A stretch of 53,519 nt of DNA from Thermoplasmata archaeon. Its GTDB lineage: Archaea; Thermoplasmatota; Thermoplasmata; Lutacidiplasmatales; UBA184. The translations under genes and the position numbers were made by a program. Each line of letters starts with the position of its first letter. Position 1 is the stretch's first letter. Positions 1 to 8,716 of the stretch are shown here, one piece after another. The notes below the pieces were generated by a model, which worked only from the letters and a program-made list of their open reading frames with translations, had not been told where the DNA came from and did no database searches. The stretch covers positions 1-53,519 of the forward strand of contig JAGWLG010000023.1 of assembly GCA_028864975.1 (NCBI GenBank). The letters run 5' to 3'.

Positions 1-363
1 GGCCGTCGCGAGCTCGTTCGAGACGGAGATGCAGAAGTTGCCGATGAGCATCGTGGACGAGCCCAGGATGAGCGCGTAGCCGAGCTTGATCCAGAGCTGC
101 TTCAGCTGGAACTTCTTCTCGGCCAGCGGCGAGAGGATGTACATCAGCCCGATGCCGGCGATGGAAATCCCAAGGGCCCCGAGAAAGACGGCGTAGGTGA
201 TGCTCCAAACGGTGGCCACCGCTGGGTTGGAGAGGCTGGGGGTGGTCTGGACGGCGGAGACCGACCACTGGAGGAGCTGGTCCGAGAGCGCAGCGAAGGG
301 GGAGGAGATGGCGCCCCAGAGGCTGTTCCAGATCAGGTTCGCGAGGTCCTGCTCCCAGCTCAT
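1..363 (-). CDS. Polytopic membrane protein, VirB6/TrbL/CedA-like (partial)
   Basis: Only the first 121 codons are present; the frame is open to the window edge, so the gene continues to the left. After an amphipathic N-terminus there are two clear membrane helices (about residues 51-77 and 92-114) separated by a short charged loop. The start ATG overlaps the stop of the upstream zinc-ribbon membrane protein in an ATGA, so the two are translationally coupled. A multi-helix protein downstream of a small two-helix pilin-like gene is the arrangement of VirB2/VirB6 in bacterial conjugation and of the archaeal Ced/Ted DNA-transfer systems. That role is inferred from context and topology, not from a diagnostic motif. 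Confidence 0.6.
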   Translation of the reverse strand, partial: MSWEQDLANLIWNSLWGAISSPFAALSDQLLQWSVSAVQTTPSLSNPAVATVWSITYAVFLGALGISIAGIGLMYILSPLAEKKFQLKQLWIKLGYALILGSSTMLIGNFCISVSNELATA

Positions 364-1313
364 GAGCCGTCCTCCTCCCCGTGGTCGCCCACGATCTTCC
401 GGAGGCCGGCGACGAGCAGCAGGGTGAACGCGAGGAACAGTCCGACCCCGACGAGCTGGAGGAACAGCGGGAAGGCCGGAGGGGGAGGGAAGAGCGAGCC
501 GTTACCGCTGGGAGGGGGCAGAAAGGTTGGCGAGGAATTCGTCCAGACCAGGTCGATCACGGCGCTGGCTTGCGAGGAGACGTTGTCGACCTCGGCCTGG
601 GCCTCGGTAGCACCGGGAAGCCCGCTCAGGGGGTGCCCCAGGACCAGGACCGTGTTCACGTTGGTGAGGTTCATCCCGGCGAAGTCGGAGTAGGTGTAGT
701 TCGCGCCGTTCGTGACGGAGAAGTTCTCGACGGGCTCGAGATCGGTGTCGTTGATGAACAGGAAGTCGGCGACGGCCTGAGCCACCGGGTCCGTCGAGTT
801 CGAGGAGGAGTTGTGGAAGGAGAGGAAGACCTGGAAGGTGGGACCATCTTCGGAGAGCGCAGGGTGGACAGGGAGGGGGGAGGCGGAGGATGCCGGGAGG
901 AGAGGAAGGGCAAGGCACAAGGCGAGGGCGACGGCGGGCACCGCCGTGAGCGGCTTGCGCCGCCGCGGGATGCCCGCCGGAATGGGTTGGGGTCGTGGGG
1001 GGGTTGTGGGGCCCCCGGTGCGAGGGCCCCCGCGCTCCGCCGGATCCCTGGTCCACGGTGGGCGGACCGGCTCGGCGCGCCCCTCCTCCTCGCTGGGGGT
1101 GGTCGCGTGCAGCGAGGCGAGGAGAGGGAGGGAAACGGGGGCGGGGTCGGAGGAGGGAGGGGGAGGCCGGGGGAGCTGGGTGGCGACCCAACGGTCGAGC
1201 GAGTTGGTTCGCGCCCACTCGCAGTCGCGGCAGTAGACGGCCTTCCCGTCGATGTTGTCGAGGGTGTTGACACCCCCGCACTCAGGGCAGCATCCCATCG
1301 CTGGAACCTCCAA
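360..1313 (-). CDS. Zinc-ribbon, two-helix membrane glycoprotein of the transfer cluster
   Basis: A 317-residue protein beginning with a zinc ribbon (CPEC at 9-12, CRDC at 28-31), followed by a proline-rich linker, a hydrophobic helix (about 121-145), an extracytoplasmic stretch with at least seven N-X-S/T sites, a Pro/Phe-rich segment and a second helix (about 281-305) with a short charged tail. The zinc ribbon would lie in the cytoplasm and the sequon-rich part outside. It sits between the pilin-like gene (16-base gap) and the VirB6-like gene (ATGA overlap). I do not recognise the family; an accessory or coupling role in DNA transfer is inferred from position. An internal ATG at codon 6 is an equally good start. 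Confidence 0.65.
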   Translation of the reverse strand: MEVPAMGCCPECGGVNTLDNIDGKAVYCRDCEWARTNSLDRWVATQLPRPPPPSSDPAPVSLPLLASLHATTPSEEEGRAEPVRPPWTRDPAERGGPRTGGPTTPPRPQPIPAGIPRRRKPLTAVPAVALALCLALPLLPASSASPLPVHPALSEDGPTFQVFLSFHNSSSNSTDPVAQAVADFLFINDTDLEPVENFSVTNGANYTYSDFAGMNLTNVNTVLVLGHPLSGLPGATEAQAEVDNVSSQASAVIDLVWTNSSPTFLPPPSGNGSLFPPPPAFPLFLQLVGVGLFLAFTLLLVAGLRKIVGDHGEEDGS

Positions 1314-1329
1314 ACGCGACGCTCCGCGT

Positions 1330-1806
1330 TCAGCCGACGATGAGGCCCTGGGCCACGGAGACCAGGACCACGGACATCAGGACGATGACGAGCCCGACGA
1401 CGATGCTGTAGGCCTGCTTCTGGCGCTGGACCTTCTTGTTGGGGTCCATCTCCTCCAGCGACCCCAGCATGTACTGGATGCCGTAGATCGCGAAGGCGAC
1501 CCCGGCGAGCAGGACCGCGATTCCGATCAGGAAGTACTGGATGTTGGTCAGCGTCGCGGAGAGGTCGCAGGTCGCGTTTTGACAGTTCGACCCGGCCGTC
1601 GCGTGGACGACCGTGTGGGGGGTGGCTCCCATCGCGGGGACCTGCTCGGCTTGCGCCGGAGCGACCAGTACGCTCGACATCGCGAGCAAGGCCACGAGGG
1701 CGATCGGCCAGAGGTCCAGGCGGGGCCAGCGACCCCGGATGCGGGGGTGGGCGCGTTCGGCGTCAGGGGGGGCCCGGGGGTGGTTCTCGAGGGGAGAGCC
1801 GCTCAT
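1330..1806 (-). CDS. VirB2/CedA1-like pilin candidate
   Basis: A 158-residue protein with a basic, proline-rich N-terminus, a signal-like hydrophobic segment (about 30-53) ending in a plausible AQA cleavage site, then a mature part of about 105 residues with two membrane helices (about 88-113 and 133-157) joined by a short charged loop. This hairpin of two helices after a long signal peptide is the layout of VirB2/TrbC pilins and of the archaeal CedA1/TedC pilins. It heads the minus-strand transfer operon. A TATA-like box lies about 26 bases upstream of the ATG, so the transcript is probably leaderless. The assignment is by topology only; a generic small membrane protein is possible. Confidence 0.55.
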   Translation of the reverse strand: MSGSPLENHPRAPPDAERAHPRIRGRWPRLDLWPIALVALLAMSSVLVAPAQAEQVPAMGATPHTVVHATAGSNCQNATCDLSATLTNIQYFLIGIAVLLAGVAFAIYGIQYMLGSLEEMDPNKKVQRQKQAYSIVVGLVIVLMSVVLVSVAQGLIVG

Positions 1807-1826
1807 GATGAGCGGTGAAGCACGGT

Positions 1827-1836
1827 CAATATATGA
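1827..1836 (-). promoter_or_regulatory. TATA-like box for the pilin-like operon
   Basis: The AT-rich string caatatatga is centred 26 bases upstream of the minus-strand ATG at 1806, the distance expected for an archaeal TATA box driving a leaderless transcript. It lies in the divergent space between the transfer operon and the gene at 1906. Confidence 0.55.
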
Positions 1837-1905
1837 AGATATTCACGTTATGCCTGTGCGAAGGAACCTTCTTAACCCTTCACGTTCTGCTCCCTCCTGA
1901 CCCCC

Positions 1906-2478
1906 ATGCCGGCGGATACCTGGAGGGTGTTCAAGACCGTGAACCCCTCGTGGGGCTCCCTGGGCCTCGGGACGGAGGTCCACGACCTCCTGGGCGTTCC
2001 CCAACCCAAGGGGGGGACCCTGATCCCCGAGGACCGCATGCTGGCGTTCCTCGACCGGGGACCGGGGATGGTACGGGTCATCAACGAGTTCGCCTCGGCG
2101 CGGCTCTTCGCCGCGAGCCTGGTCCAGCACAAGGTCATCGCCCAGGCCCTTCCGGGTCAGACCTTCACGTTCAACCTTCCCGACAAGGTGGAGAAGCACC
2201 TGGGCATGAAGACCGAGTGGGACCCCAAGAGCCGGAACATGCGCACGTTGGACACCCTAGCCTGGATCATGCCCGAGGAAGAGTACTTGGCCTACCGCAA
2301 GGCGACGCAGGACGGGGGAACCTACCAGCTCCCGAAGGCGGGCCCAGCGCCCCTCTACCTGCGGAAGGCGACATGGGCGGGCGAGCTGATGCGTCCGTTG
2401 AGGGACCTGGAAGGGTCCGCGCTCGAGATCAGGGAAGTCAGGGCGCAGGTCCCAGGTCCGAGGGCGGTCCCGGCGTAG
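1906..2478 (+). CDS. Unknown protein, member A of the LAFLDRGPG family
   Basis: A 190-residue soluble protein that I cannot assign to a named family. It is visibly related to the protein at 23319-23921: both have a strand-rich start, the shared segment LAFLDRGPG followed by (M/V)xRVIN, a basic middle, a run ending in L(G/R)(M/L)(K/R)T, and (T/S)(L/M)AW(I/V). It contains no cysteine cluster, signal or membrane helix. It is transcribed divergently from the transfer operon and ends 41 bases inside the 3' end of the opposite-strand Kelch gene. A TTAA-containing box near 1870-1878 could serve as promoter with a short leader. Since its relative is coupled to orc1, a DNA-maintenance or regulatory role is possible but unproven. 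Confidence 0.75.
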   Translation: MPADTWRVFKTVNPSWGSLGLGTEVHDLLGVPQPKGGTLIPEDRMLAFLDRGPGMVRVINEFASARLFAASLVQHKVIAQALPGQTFTFNLPDKVEKHLGMKTEWDPKSRNMRTLDTLAWIMPEEEYLAYRKATQDGGTYQLPKAGPAPLYLRKATWAGELMRPLRDLEGSALEIREVRAQVPGPRAVPA

Positions 2479-5400
2479 GTCCGGGGAAGCCCCGGTCAGA
2501 TGCCGGGCTGTTGTCCGGTGGCAGGGAACGCAGCTCGGCAGGGAACATGACACCGTTGGCCGCTCTCGTGACCACGAAGTGGCCCGACTTCGGGGGCGCC
2601 TCCTCCGTGGTGAGTTCGCCTCGCTGCTCCATCACGAAGAGCTGGGAGTTGAGCCACGGCTCCGCGACCCCGAGCTTGCTCGCAAGTTCCTCGGTCCTGA
2701 CGTACCCCTGCTCCGGGAGTACCTGCCTGACCTGGGCCTGGAGCCCCCTCCCCCGGGTCGTCATCTCCTCTTCCTCCTTCGCGTCCTGGGCCGTCGTCCC
2801 CGCCTCCTTCATTGCGTTCTGGGCCTCGCTCGAAGCCTGGGCCCCCGGCATGCGGTAGGTGGCGTCCGGCCCGCCCCCGGTCTTCTGGACAGTTCCCTCC
2901 TTGACCAGAAGGGCGAGCTGCGTCCCGACCGTGCCGTGGTCGAGGCCGCTCTCTTTGGAGACCGCCTCGATGAGCTCCGTCTCGGTCTGGTCGGGGCGGG
3001 TCGCCAGGCTCATCCGGATGTGCGGGGTCGCGTCCGCGTCCCCACCGGAGCCGCCCGAACCTGACGAGGCGAGGCCAGGGCCGCGTCGGGCCCTCCGCCG
3101 CAGCGCAAGGGCTGCTGTGGCAGCGAGGAGAGCCACTACGCCGAGCACCACCGCGATCAGGAACCACTCGGCAGCGGAGATTCCCGAGTGGCCGGGGGGG
3201 TTGTTCGAGCCCGGACCGGGGCCTGGTCCGGGGGAGGGGTTCTGAACCTGGAGCGCGAGGCCGACGGAGGTCGCGTTGCCTCCACCGGCGTCCGAGATGC
3301 TCAGTGCGACCTGGAACTGTCCGGCGGAGGAAAAGGCGTGGGTCCCCCAGGGGCCCTGGCTCGTGAGCCCCTTCCCGTCCCCGAAGCTCCAGTGGTAGTG
3401 GTAGGGACTTGTCCCCCCGCCCCGGCACGAGAGCGTGAAGTTGAGGGTATCGTTGGTCTGGAGGGTCCCGTGGCTGACAGGGGCGCACGGAACCGCGAGA
3501 GCCGGGGCCACTGTCAGCAGGAGTGTCGTGGAGACGTTTGCCCGCTCACCGTCGCGAATGGTCACGTTGATCGCGTAGCTCCCGGGAAGGAGCCAAGCGT
3601 GGTGGGCCCACGCCACGAGGGTCTCGGCCGTGTGGTTGTCTCCGAACTGCCAGGAGAAGGAGAACGGCGCCACCCCGTTCTGGAAGGAGAGGGTGAGGTT
3701 GTCGAGAACTCCAGCGTCAACGGGCGACCACTGGGCCGAAGGGACGAGCCCTGTCATGGTCGGCGAGACGGTGAGGACGAACTGTTCTGCGACCGAGGCG
3801 CCCGCCGCGTCGGTCGCGGTGAAGGTCACCGTGTAGGTCCCTACGGTCGACCACTCGTGGACGGCGTCCAAGGTCGTCACGGAGCCGGAGCAGGGGGCGA
3901 TCGTGGTTGCCCCCGAGCTCCAGGCACAGGTGTAAGAGGGAGATCCCTGACCGAAGGTCGCGTTCAGGAAGACGGGCGCCCCCACCTCGGTCGAGAGGCT
4001 CCCGCCTGAGCCGACCGTCCTGTTCCCTGCGGTCGCGTTGAAGAGCGCGATGGAGAGGGGGGCATTCACGGAGAGCGTGCGGGCGGAGGAACGGGAGGTC
4101 CCGAGTGAGTCCCTGACTGTCAGAAGGAGGCTGTGGGTCCCGGTCCAAGAGGGGCGGAAGGTGCAGCCCAGGCTCCCGTCCGCTGCCAGTGTCACGGGGC
4201 CGCAGAGGGTGGCCCCCGCGGTGGTGTCGTTGATCCAGCCGACGAACCCCGCCACGCCGTTCGAGAGGGTCGCGTTGGCTGAGGTGCTCCATCCCTCGTC
4301 CGAAGGCGACGGGCTCACAGTGAGCGACCCCACCGAGAGGGGATAGTACACTGTGAGGGTCCGGGTCGTGGTGGCGTTTACTCCCGCCGCGTCGAGGACG
4401 GAGAACGAGAGGGTATAGGACCCAGGGCTGGCGTAGGAGGCGGGGAAGGTGTAGCTCGTCGAGGAGGTCCCGCCCCCGGGGCTGCATGTCCAGGGTGCCG
4501 CAGCCTGTGTCTCGAAGCAGTAGCGGAAGTTGGCGGATCCCCCGCTGACAGAGGCCGTCGGGTTGAGGGTCGCGTTGGTGAGGGTGATCGCGGGGAGGCT
4601 CTGGACAGAGAGAGCGGGCCTGGCGTTCGGGGAGACCGTGAAGGTGAGGTAGTAGGGGGTCCCCAGGCCGTCCCGTAGCGTGATGTTGAGAGTGTGAGGA
4701 CCCGTCCAGGAGGCCGTGAAGGTGCATGAGAGGGTCGCCCCGGGAGAAGTAGTGGTCGGACCGCAGAGGTTCGAGCCGGTGGACGAATCGTTCCACCATG
4801 AGGTCAGGGTCGGCGCACCGTGGGCCTCCCAAGTGCTGAGCGTGAGGCCTTGGCCCGTGTCCACGGGCGGCACGACCGGTGTCCCCACTGCGGCGGTGTA
4901 GTAGATCGTGAACGTTACCCCGGTCGTTACATTCCAACCTGTCGAGTCCAACAAACTGGCCGTGACGGCGAAGCTCCCGGCGGTCGTGTACCAGAGCCCG
5001 AAGGCGTACTTGCTCCCACCCTGCCAGACGCCGCACGCCATGCCTCCCAAGATCGACCCCGGGGCGTTGATGCAGGGTCGGTAGTTCGGTGTCCCCCCTG
5101 AGTAGTTCAGCTGGAGGATGAGACTGGCGTTGGCGTAGCCGATGAATCCGCCCCGAGAGAGCCAGGTGTTCAGGGTGGGGTCTGAATCGACTCCGAAGAA
5201 GAAGGGACCACTCGTCCCGCTGTTGCCCAGCGTGTCGTTGACCGTCACAGTGACCGTGTACGTTCCACGGGCTGAGGGCGTGCATGTGAGTCGGCTGAGG
5301 TTCGCGGTTGGGCAGGGGAGGCCCTGGTACCAGTAGCTGTAGACGCCTGACCCTCCGGACGCGTTCGCCCAGAAGAAGATGGATTCGCCGATGTCGAGCA

Positions 5401-8353
5401 CCGTGCGGTTGCCCGCGAGGGAGACGGTGGGATTGCTGTGGACCACGAACGAGAGCGCGGAGGACTGGACCTGAAAGTTGTTCGAGTCGGTGACTGCGAC
5501 TTGAACGGGGTAGGTTCCCGGGGTTGAGGGGTTGCACGTGAGAGTGGCTGAGTTCGAGCTCTGGCATCCCTGGGGAAGCGCGGTCCATGAATACGAGTAG
5601 CCCCCCGACCCGCCCGCCGGGTTCGCCGAGAAGGTATCGGATTGACCGGCATCTACGGCGTAGGGAGTCGCGGTCGGTGTGCCAATCGAGGGGTCTGCCC
5701 AGACGTGGAGCGTGAAGGGCGACTCGGACCCAGACCCCCCGTTCGAATCTGTGACGGCGACCGTGATGTTGAACCAGCCCGCGACAGTGGGGGAGCAGGT
5801 CACGTAGGTCAGGTTCACCGAAGAGCAGCCGGAGGGGAACCCGGACCAAAAGAACACGTCGCCCCCGGATCCCGACTGGTACCGGTCGATTTGGACCGTG
5901 ATTGGCTGGTTCGCGTCGGGCGCGCCGGGACCGAGCAGGTAGTCCACGCTCGGGGGCCCGAAGACCGTGAAACTGAACGTAGCGCTCGCGACCCAGTAAC
6001 CGTTCCCGTCCTTGACTTGTGCCACGATGGAGCTTGTCGCGGGAGTGGAGGGAGAGCAGCTGATGGAGGCCGCGTTAGAGCTCGAGCAACCCGATGGGAG
6101 GCCCTTCCAGGAGTAGGTGTACCCCCCATGCCCTCCCGAAGCGGTCGTGATGAACGTGACCGACTGCCCGACGTCGACTGACCACTTGTTCGCGCTCGGG
6201 GCGGCAACTGAGGGGTCCGAGGAGATGGACAGGGCGAGGGCCGAGCTCGTGGCGGTCCAGGTGTTGGAGTCCGTCACGCTGACCTTGACGGAGAAGCTCC
6301 CCGAGACCGTCGGCGTGCAGGAGAGCGTGGCCGAGTTCACGCTCGAGCAGCCCGTCGGAAGGCCTGACCAAGAGAACGAGTCTCCTCCCGAACCCCCGGA
6401 GGCCGTGGTCGAGAACGTCACGGCCTGGTTCGCATCGATGGAACGGTTCTGGGTCGGGGTGGCCACGGACGGGTCGGTGTAGACGAGGAGGGTGACGATG
6501 TACGTCCCTGTGCCCCCGTCGGAGTCGGTGACCGTGAGCTTGGCCGCGTTGCTACCGCCCCCGGTCCCGGTGGGCGTGCATGCGAAGCTCTGCGAACTGG
6601 ACGAGCACCCTGGTGGGAGACCTGACCAACCCCAGGAGTATCCGCCCGATCCTGCCGAGGCGCTCCCGCTCAGGGTGCTCGGCTGCCCAACGTCAAGGCT
6701 CGTCTTGGAGGCCGTGAACGAGGCCTGGGGGTCTTGGTTGACGGTGAGCGAGAAGGAGGGCGAGGAGGTGTGGCCGGCACCATCAGTCACCCTCACGGTG
6801 ATCGAGAATTGACCGTAGATCGTCGGCGTGCAGCTGATAGTGGCCGCGTTGGAGCCGGTGCAGCCCTGGGGGAGGTTCGCCCAGGAGTACGAGTAAGGCG
6901 AGTAGCCTCCCGAGGGGGTCGCGGTGAGCGTGGACGTCTGGCCCTCATCGATGTTCGAGGGGGAGGCCGCGGCGGTCGCGGTGAAGGGCGGAGGGAAGGC
7001 CCAGGTGTCCTGGACGTTCTGGTAGTTCGAGTTGACTCCACCGAAGAGCGCGGTGTACCCGTCACCCGAGTCGTAGACCATGCCGCTGTTGTAGCGCGAC
7101 GGGGGCGCTGTCGCTGGGCTCAACTGCGTCCAAGCGCCCGAGACGTACTCCCAGGTGTCGCCGTAGATGATGCTGGGGCTGACCCAACTGTTCAGTCCGC
7201 TGAAGAGAAGGACGAACCCTCCAGCAGAGTCGTAGGCCATCGCCAGGTTGCTGCGCGCCACAGGCGACGGGAAGGGGGTCACCTGGGTCCAGGTCGATCC
7301 CGAGAGGTACCACGTGTCGCCGTAGGGTCCCGTGCTGCTGCAGCAACCGCCGAAGACGAGGAGGTAGCCGTCGTGGGCGTCGTACACCATGCCCATGTCG
7401 GAGCGGGCCGGGATGCCCCCCGTGGTGCTGACCGCATTCCAGTTCCCGCCACTGTACTGCCAGATGTCCCCGAAGGTGTGGGAGTTGTCGGTCCCACCAT
7501 AGAGGATCGTCTCGCCGAGGGCGGTGTCGTAGGTCATGCCGACACTGGACCGGGCGAGCGGACTGTTCGAGGGGGAGAGCTGCGTCCAGGTGTTGCTGTT
7601 GTCGTTGAAGGTCCAGGTGTCGCCCATGTACGCCAGGGAGGAGCAAGCGGAGGTCGCGCACCCGTATCCTCCGAAGAGGAGGAACTCCCCGAGGTTGGGG
7701 TCGTAGTCGAATCCCGCCTGGTCCCGGGGAAGAGGAGCGCTGCTGACGGTCACTTGCTGCCAGGTCCCGCCCTTGTACTCCCACGTGTCGGCGAGGTAGC
7801 CTGCGTTGTAGCTGCCCCCGTTGTACCCTCCGAACAGGACCACATAGCCGTGGTTCGGGTCGTAGGCAAGAGAGGCCCCGTATCGGGCGGGCGGGGAGCA
7901 GGTCGAGCAGATCTGGGCCCAGTTGTCCGTCGCGAACGCGGTGAGCGGGCGCTGGGCGGGCGGCTGGCCCCGTGAGGAACCGTGGGAAGTCGTGGCCCCC
8001 GCGGGCTGGGTGGGAACACCATGAGAACTGGGACCAGGGGCGGTGGGGATCACAGACGGGGACGCGACAACCGCTGAAGGGCCAGGGCGGGCTCCCTCGG
8101 AAGCTACCGGAAGCGGGGGAGATGTTGCGGAGGACGGGGTGTAGAGGTCCTGGATGGAAGGGACGGGACTCGAGATCGAGTCGATGAGGAACGCCGCAGC
8201 CTCGGTCGAGCGCATGGCCGAGGGGGATGGGGCGGGTCGAGCACTCGCGTGCGGGGCCGGGGCGGGATGAAGCGGAAGGGCGCCGGCGACAGGCACCACG
8301 CCCGAGAGCAGAGTTACCAGGAGTGCGAGGAGGAGGAGCGGGGTTCGGGGCAT
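2438..8353 (-). CDS. Giant Kelch/PKD surface protein with membrane helix and cytoplasmic winged helices
   Basis: A 1971-residue protein. The ATG at 8353 is chosen because it opens a clean signal peptide (MPRTPLLLLALLVTLLSG). Domains: a Pro/Ser-rich stretch; Kelch/galactose-oxidase-like propeller repeats at about 150-453 with recurring YD(P/S/A), LFGG and DTW motifs; a long array of Ig/PKD-like repeats at about 455-1700 marked by GLPxGC and LxCTPT; one transmembrane helix at about 1725-1750 followed by RRRARR; then, on the predicted cytoplasmic side, two winged-helix-like segments at about 1790-1836 and 1866-1914 separated by an acidic linker. The ectodomain suits adhesion or ligand sensing, while the tail suggests DNA or regulatory binding. 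Most related surface proteins end shortly after the anchor, so the tail is unusual. Confidence 0.85.
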   Translation of the reverse strand: MPRTPLLLLALLVTLLSGVVPVAGALPLHPAPAPHASARPAPSPSAMRSTEAAAFLIDSISSPVPSIQDLYTPSSATSPPLPVASEGARPGPSAVVASPSVIPTAPGPSSHGVPTQPAGATTSHGSSRGQPPAQRPLTAFATDNWAQICSTCSPPARYGASLAYDPNHGYVVLFGGYNGGSYNAGYLADTWEYKGGTWQQVTVSSAPLPRDQAGFDYDPNLGEFLLFGGYGCATSACSSLAYMGDTWTFNDNSNTWTQLSPSNSPLARSSVGMTYDTALGETILYGGTDNSHTFGDIWQYSGGNWNAVSTTGGIPARSDMGMVYDAHDGYLLVFGGCCSSTGPYGDTWYLSGSTWTQVTPFPSPVARSNLAMAYDSAGGFVLLFSGLNSWVSPSIIYGDTWEYVSGAWTQLSPATAPPSRYNSGMVYDSGDGYTALFGGVNSNYQNVQDTWAFPPPFTATAAASPSNIDEGQTSTLTATPSGGYSPYSYSWANLPQGCTGSNAATISCTPTIYGQFSITVRVTDGAGHTSSPSFSLTVNQDPQASFTASKTSLDVGQPSTLSGSASAGSGGYSWGWSGLPPGCSSSSQSFACTPTGTGGGSNAAKLTVTDSDGGTGTYIVTLLVYTDPSVATPTQNRSIDANQAVTFSTTASGGSGGDSFSWSGLPTGCSSVNSATLSCTPTVSGSFSVKVSVTDSNTWTATSSALALSISSDPSVAAPSANKWSVDVGQSVTFITTASGGHGGYTYSWKGLPSGCSSSNAASISCSPSTPATSSIVAQVKDGNGYWVASATFSFTVFGPPSVDYLLGPGAPDANQPITVQIDRYQSGSGGDVFFWSGFPSGCSSVNLTYVTCSPTVAGWFNITVAVTDSNGGSGSESPFTLHVWADPSIGTPTATPYAVDAGQSDTFSANPAGGSGGYSYSWTALPQGCQSSNSATLTCNPSTPGTYPVQVAVTDSNNFQVQSSALSFVVHSNPTVSLAGNRTVLDIGESIFFWANASGGSGVYSYWYQGLPCPTANLSRLTCTPSARGTYTVTVTVNDTLGNSGTSGPFFFGVDSDPTLNTWLSRGGFIGYANASLILQLNYSGGTPNYRPCINAPGSILGGMACGVWQGGSKYAFGLWYTTAGSFAVTASLLDSTGWNVTTGVTFTIYYTAAVGTPVVPPVDTGQGLTLSTWEAHGAPTLTSWWNDSSTGSNLCGPTTTSPGATLSCTFTASWTGPHTLNITLRDGLGTPYYLTFTVSPNARPALSVQSLPAITLTNATLNPTASVSGGSANFRYCFETQAAAPWTCSPGGGTSSTSYTFPASYASPGSYTLSFSVLDAAGVNATTTRTLTVYYPLSVGSLTVSPSPSDEGWSTSANATLSNGVAGFVGWINDTTAGATLCGPVTLAADGSLGCTFRPSWTGTHSLLLTVRDSLGTSRSSARTLSVNAPLSIALFNATAGNRTVGSGGSLSTEVGAPVFLNATFGQGSPSYTCAWSSGATTIAPCSGSVTTLDAVHEWSTVGTYTVTFTATDAAGASVAEQFVLTVSPTMTGLVPSAQWSPVDAGVLDNLTLSFQNGVAPFSFSWQFGDNHTAETLVAWAHHAWLLPGSYAINVTIRDGERANVSTTLLLTVAPALAVPCAPVSHGTLQTNDTLNFTLSCRGGGTSPYHYHWSFGDGKGLTSQGPWGTHAFSSAGQFQVALSISDAGGGNATSVGLALQVQNPSPGPGPGPGSNNPPGHSGISAAEWFLIAVVLGVVALLAATAALALRRRARRGPGLASSGSGGSGGDADATPHIRMSLATRPDQTETELIEAVSKESGLDHGTVGTQLALLVKEGTVQKTGGGPDATYRMPGAQASSEAQNAMKEAGTTAQDAKEEEEMTTRGRGLQAQVRQVLPEQGYVRTEELASKLGVAEPWLNSQLFVMEQRGELTTEEAPPKSGHFVVTRAANGVMFPAELRSLPPDNSPASDRGFPGPTPGPPSDLGPAP

Positions 8354-8392
8354 GTTGCGCGGCGCGTGGGAAATGACCTCACTATAAAGAAC

Positions 8393-8398
8393 TTCACG
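8393..8398 (-). promoter_or_regulatory. TATA-like box for the Kelch/PKD gene
   Basis: The string tataaa on the plus strand (tttata on the minus strand) lies about 40 bases upstream of the ATG at 8353, allowing a leader of about 15 bases. It is the only AT-rich hexamer nearby. Confidence 0.4.
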
Positions 8399-8416
8399 CA
8401 CTCGACCCTGGCACAT

Positions 8417-8716
8417 GGTGGGCCTCCGCAGCAGCGGGAAAGGGGGCCAACTCGCGGGGGGCGAGGCGAGGGTCGAGCGCCTGCCGAGGGGACATCAGGC
8501 CAGGGGGGTGGCCAGGGGGTCTTGAACCTAGCTGCCGTCGGTATGAGCGTGGACTGCTCCGCGAGCCACGTCGCGACGAAGGATGCGCAAGAGCGCCAAC
8601 GAGGACTCAGTCTCACTCGCCTTGGCCGTTGGTGCCTTCGATTGGCGCCGACCTGCGTGATGCTGGAGCTCGAGACGCTTCAAAGAGTCTCCAGCCTGGG
8701 AGTACTCGGAGGGGAG
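8417..8716. other. Intergenic space upstream of vsr
   Basis: About 300 bases between the Kelch gene promoter and vsr. I see no convincing gene, RNA or repeat. Short open frames on both strands have the arginine/proline-rich composition typical of non-coding frames in GC-rich DNA. The promoter of the defence operon must lie here, but no clear TATA box stands out. Confidence 0.4.

Noticed and set aside
381..1343. Long plus-strand open frames opposite the zinc-ribbon membrane gene
   Set aside because: Gly/Arg-rich mirror frames of a GC-rich gene; the minus-strand frame has zinc ribbon, helices and sequons.
3717..5849. Long alternative minus-strand frame inside the Kelch/PKD gene
   Set aside because: Arg/His/Leu-rich shadow of the repeat region, with no domain pattern of its own.
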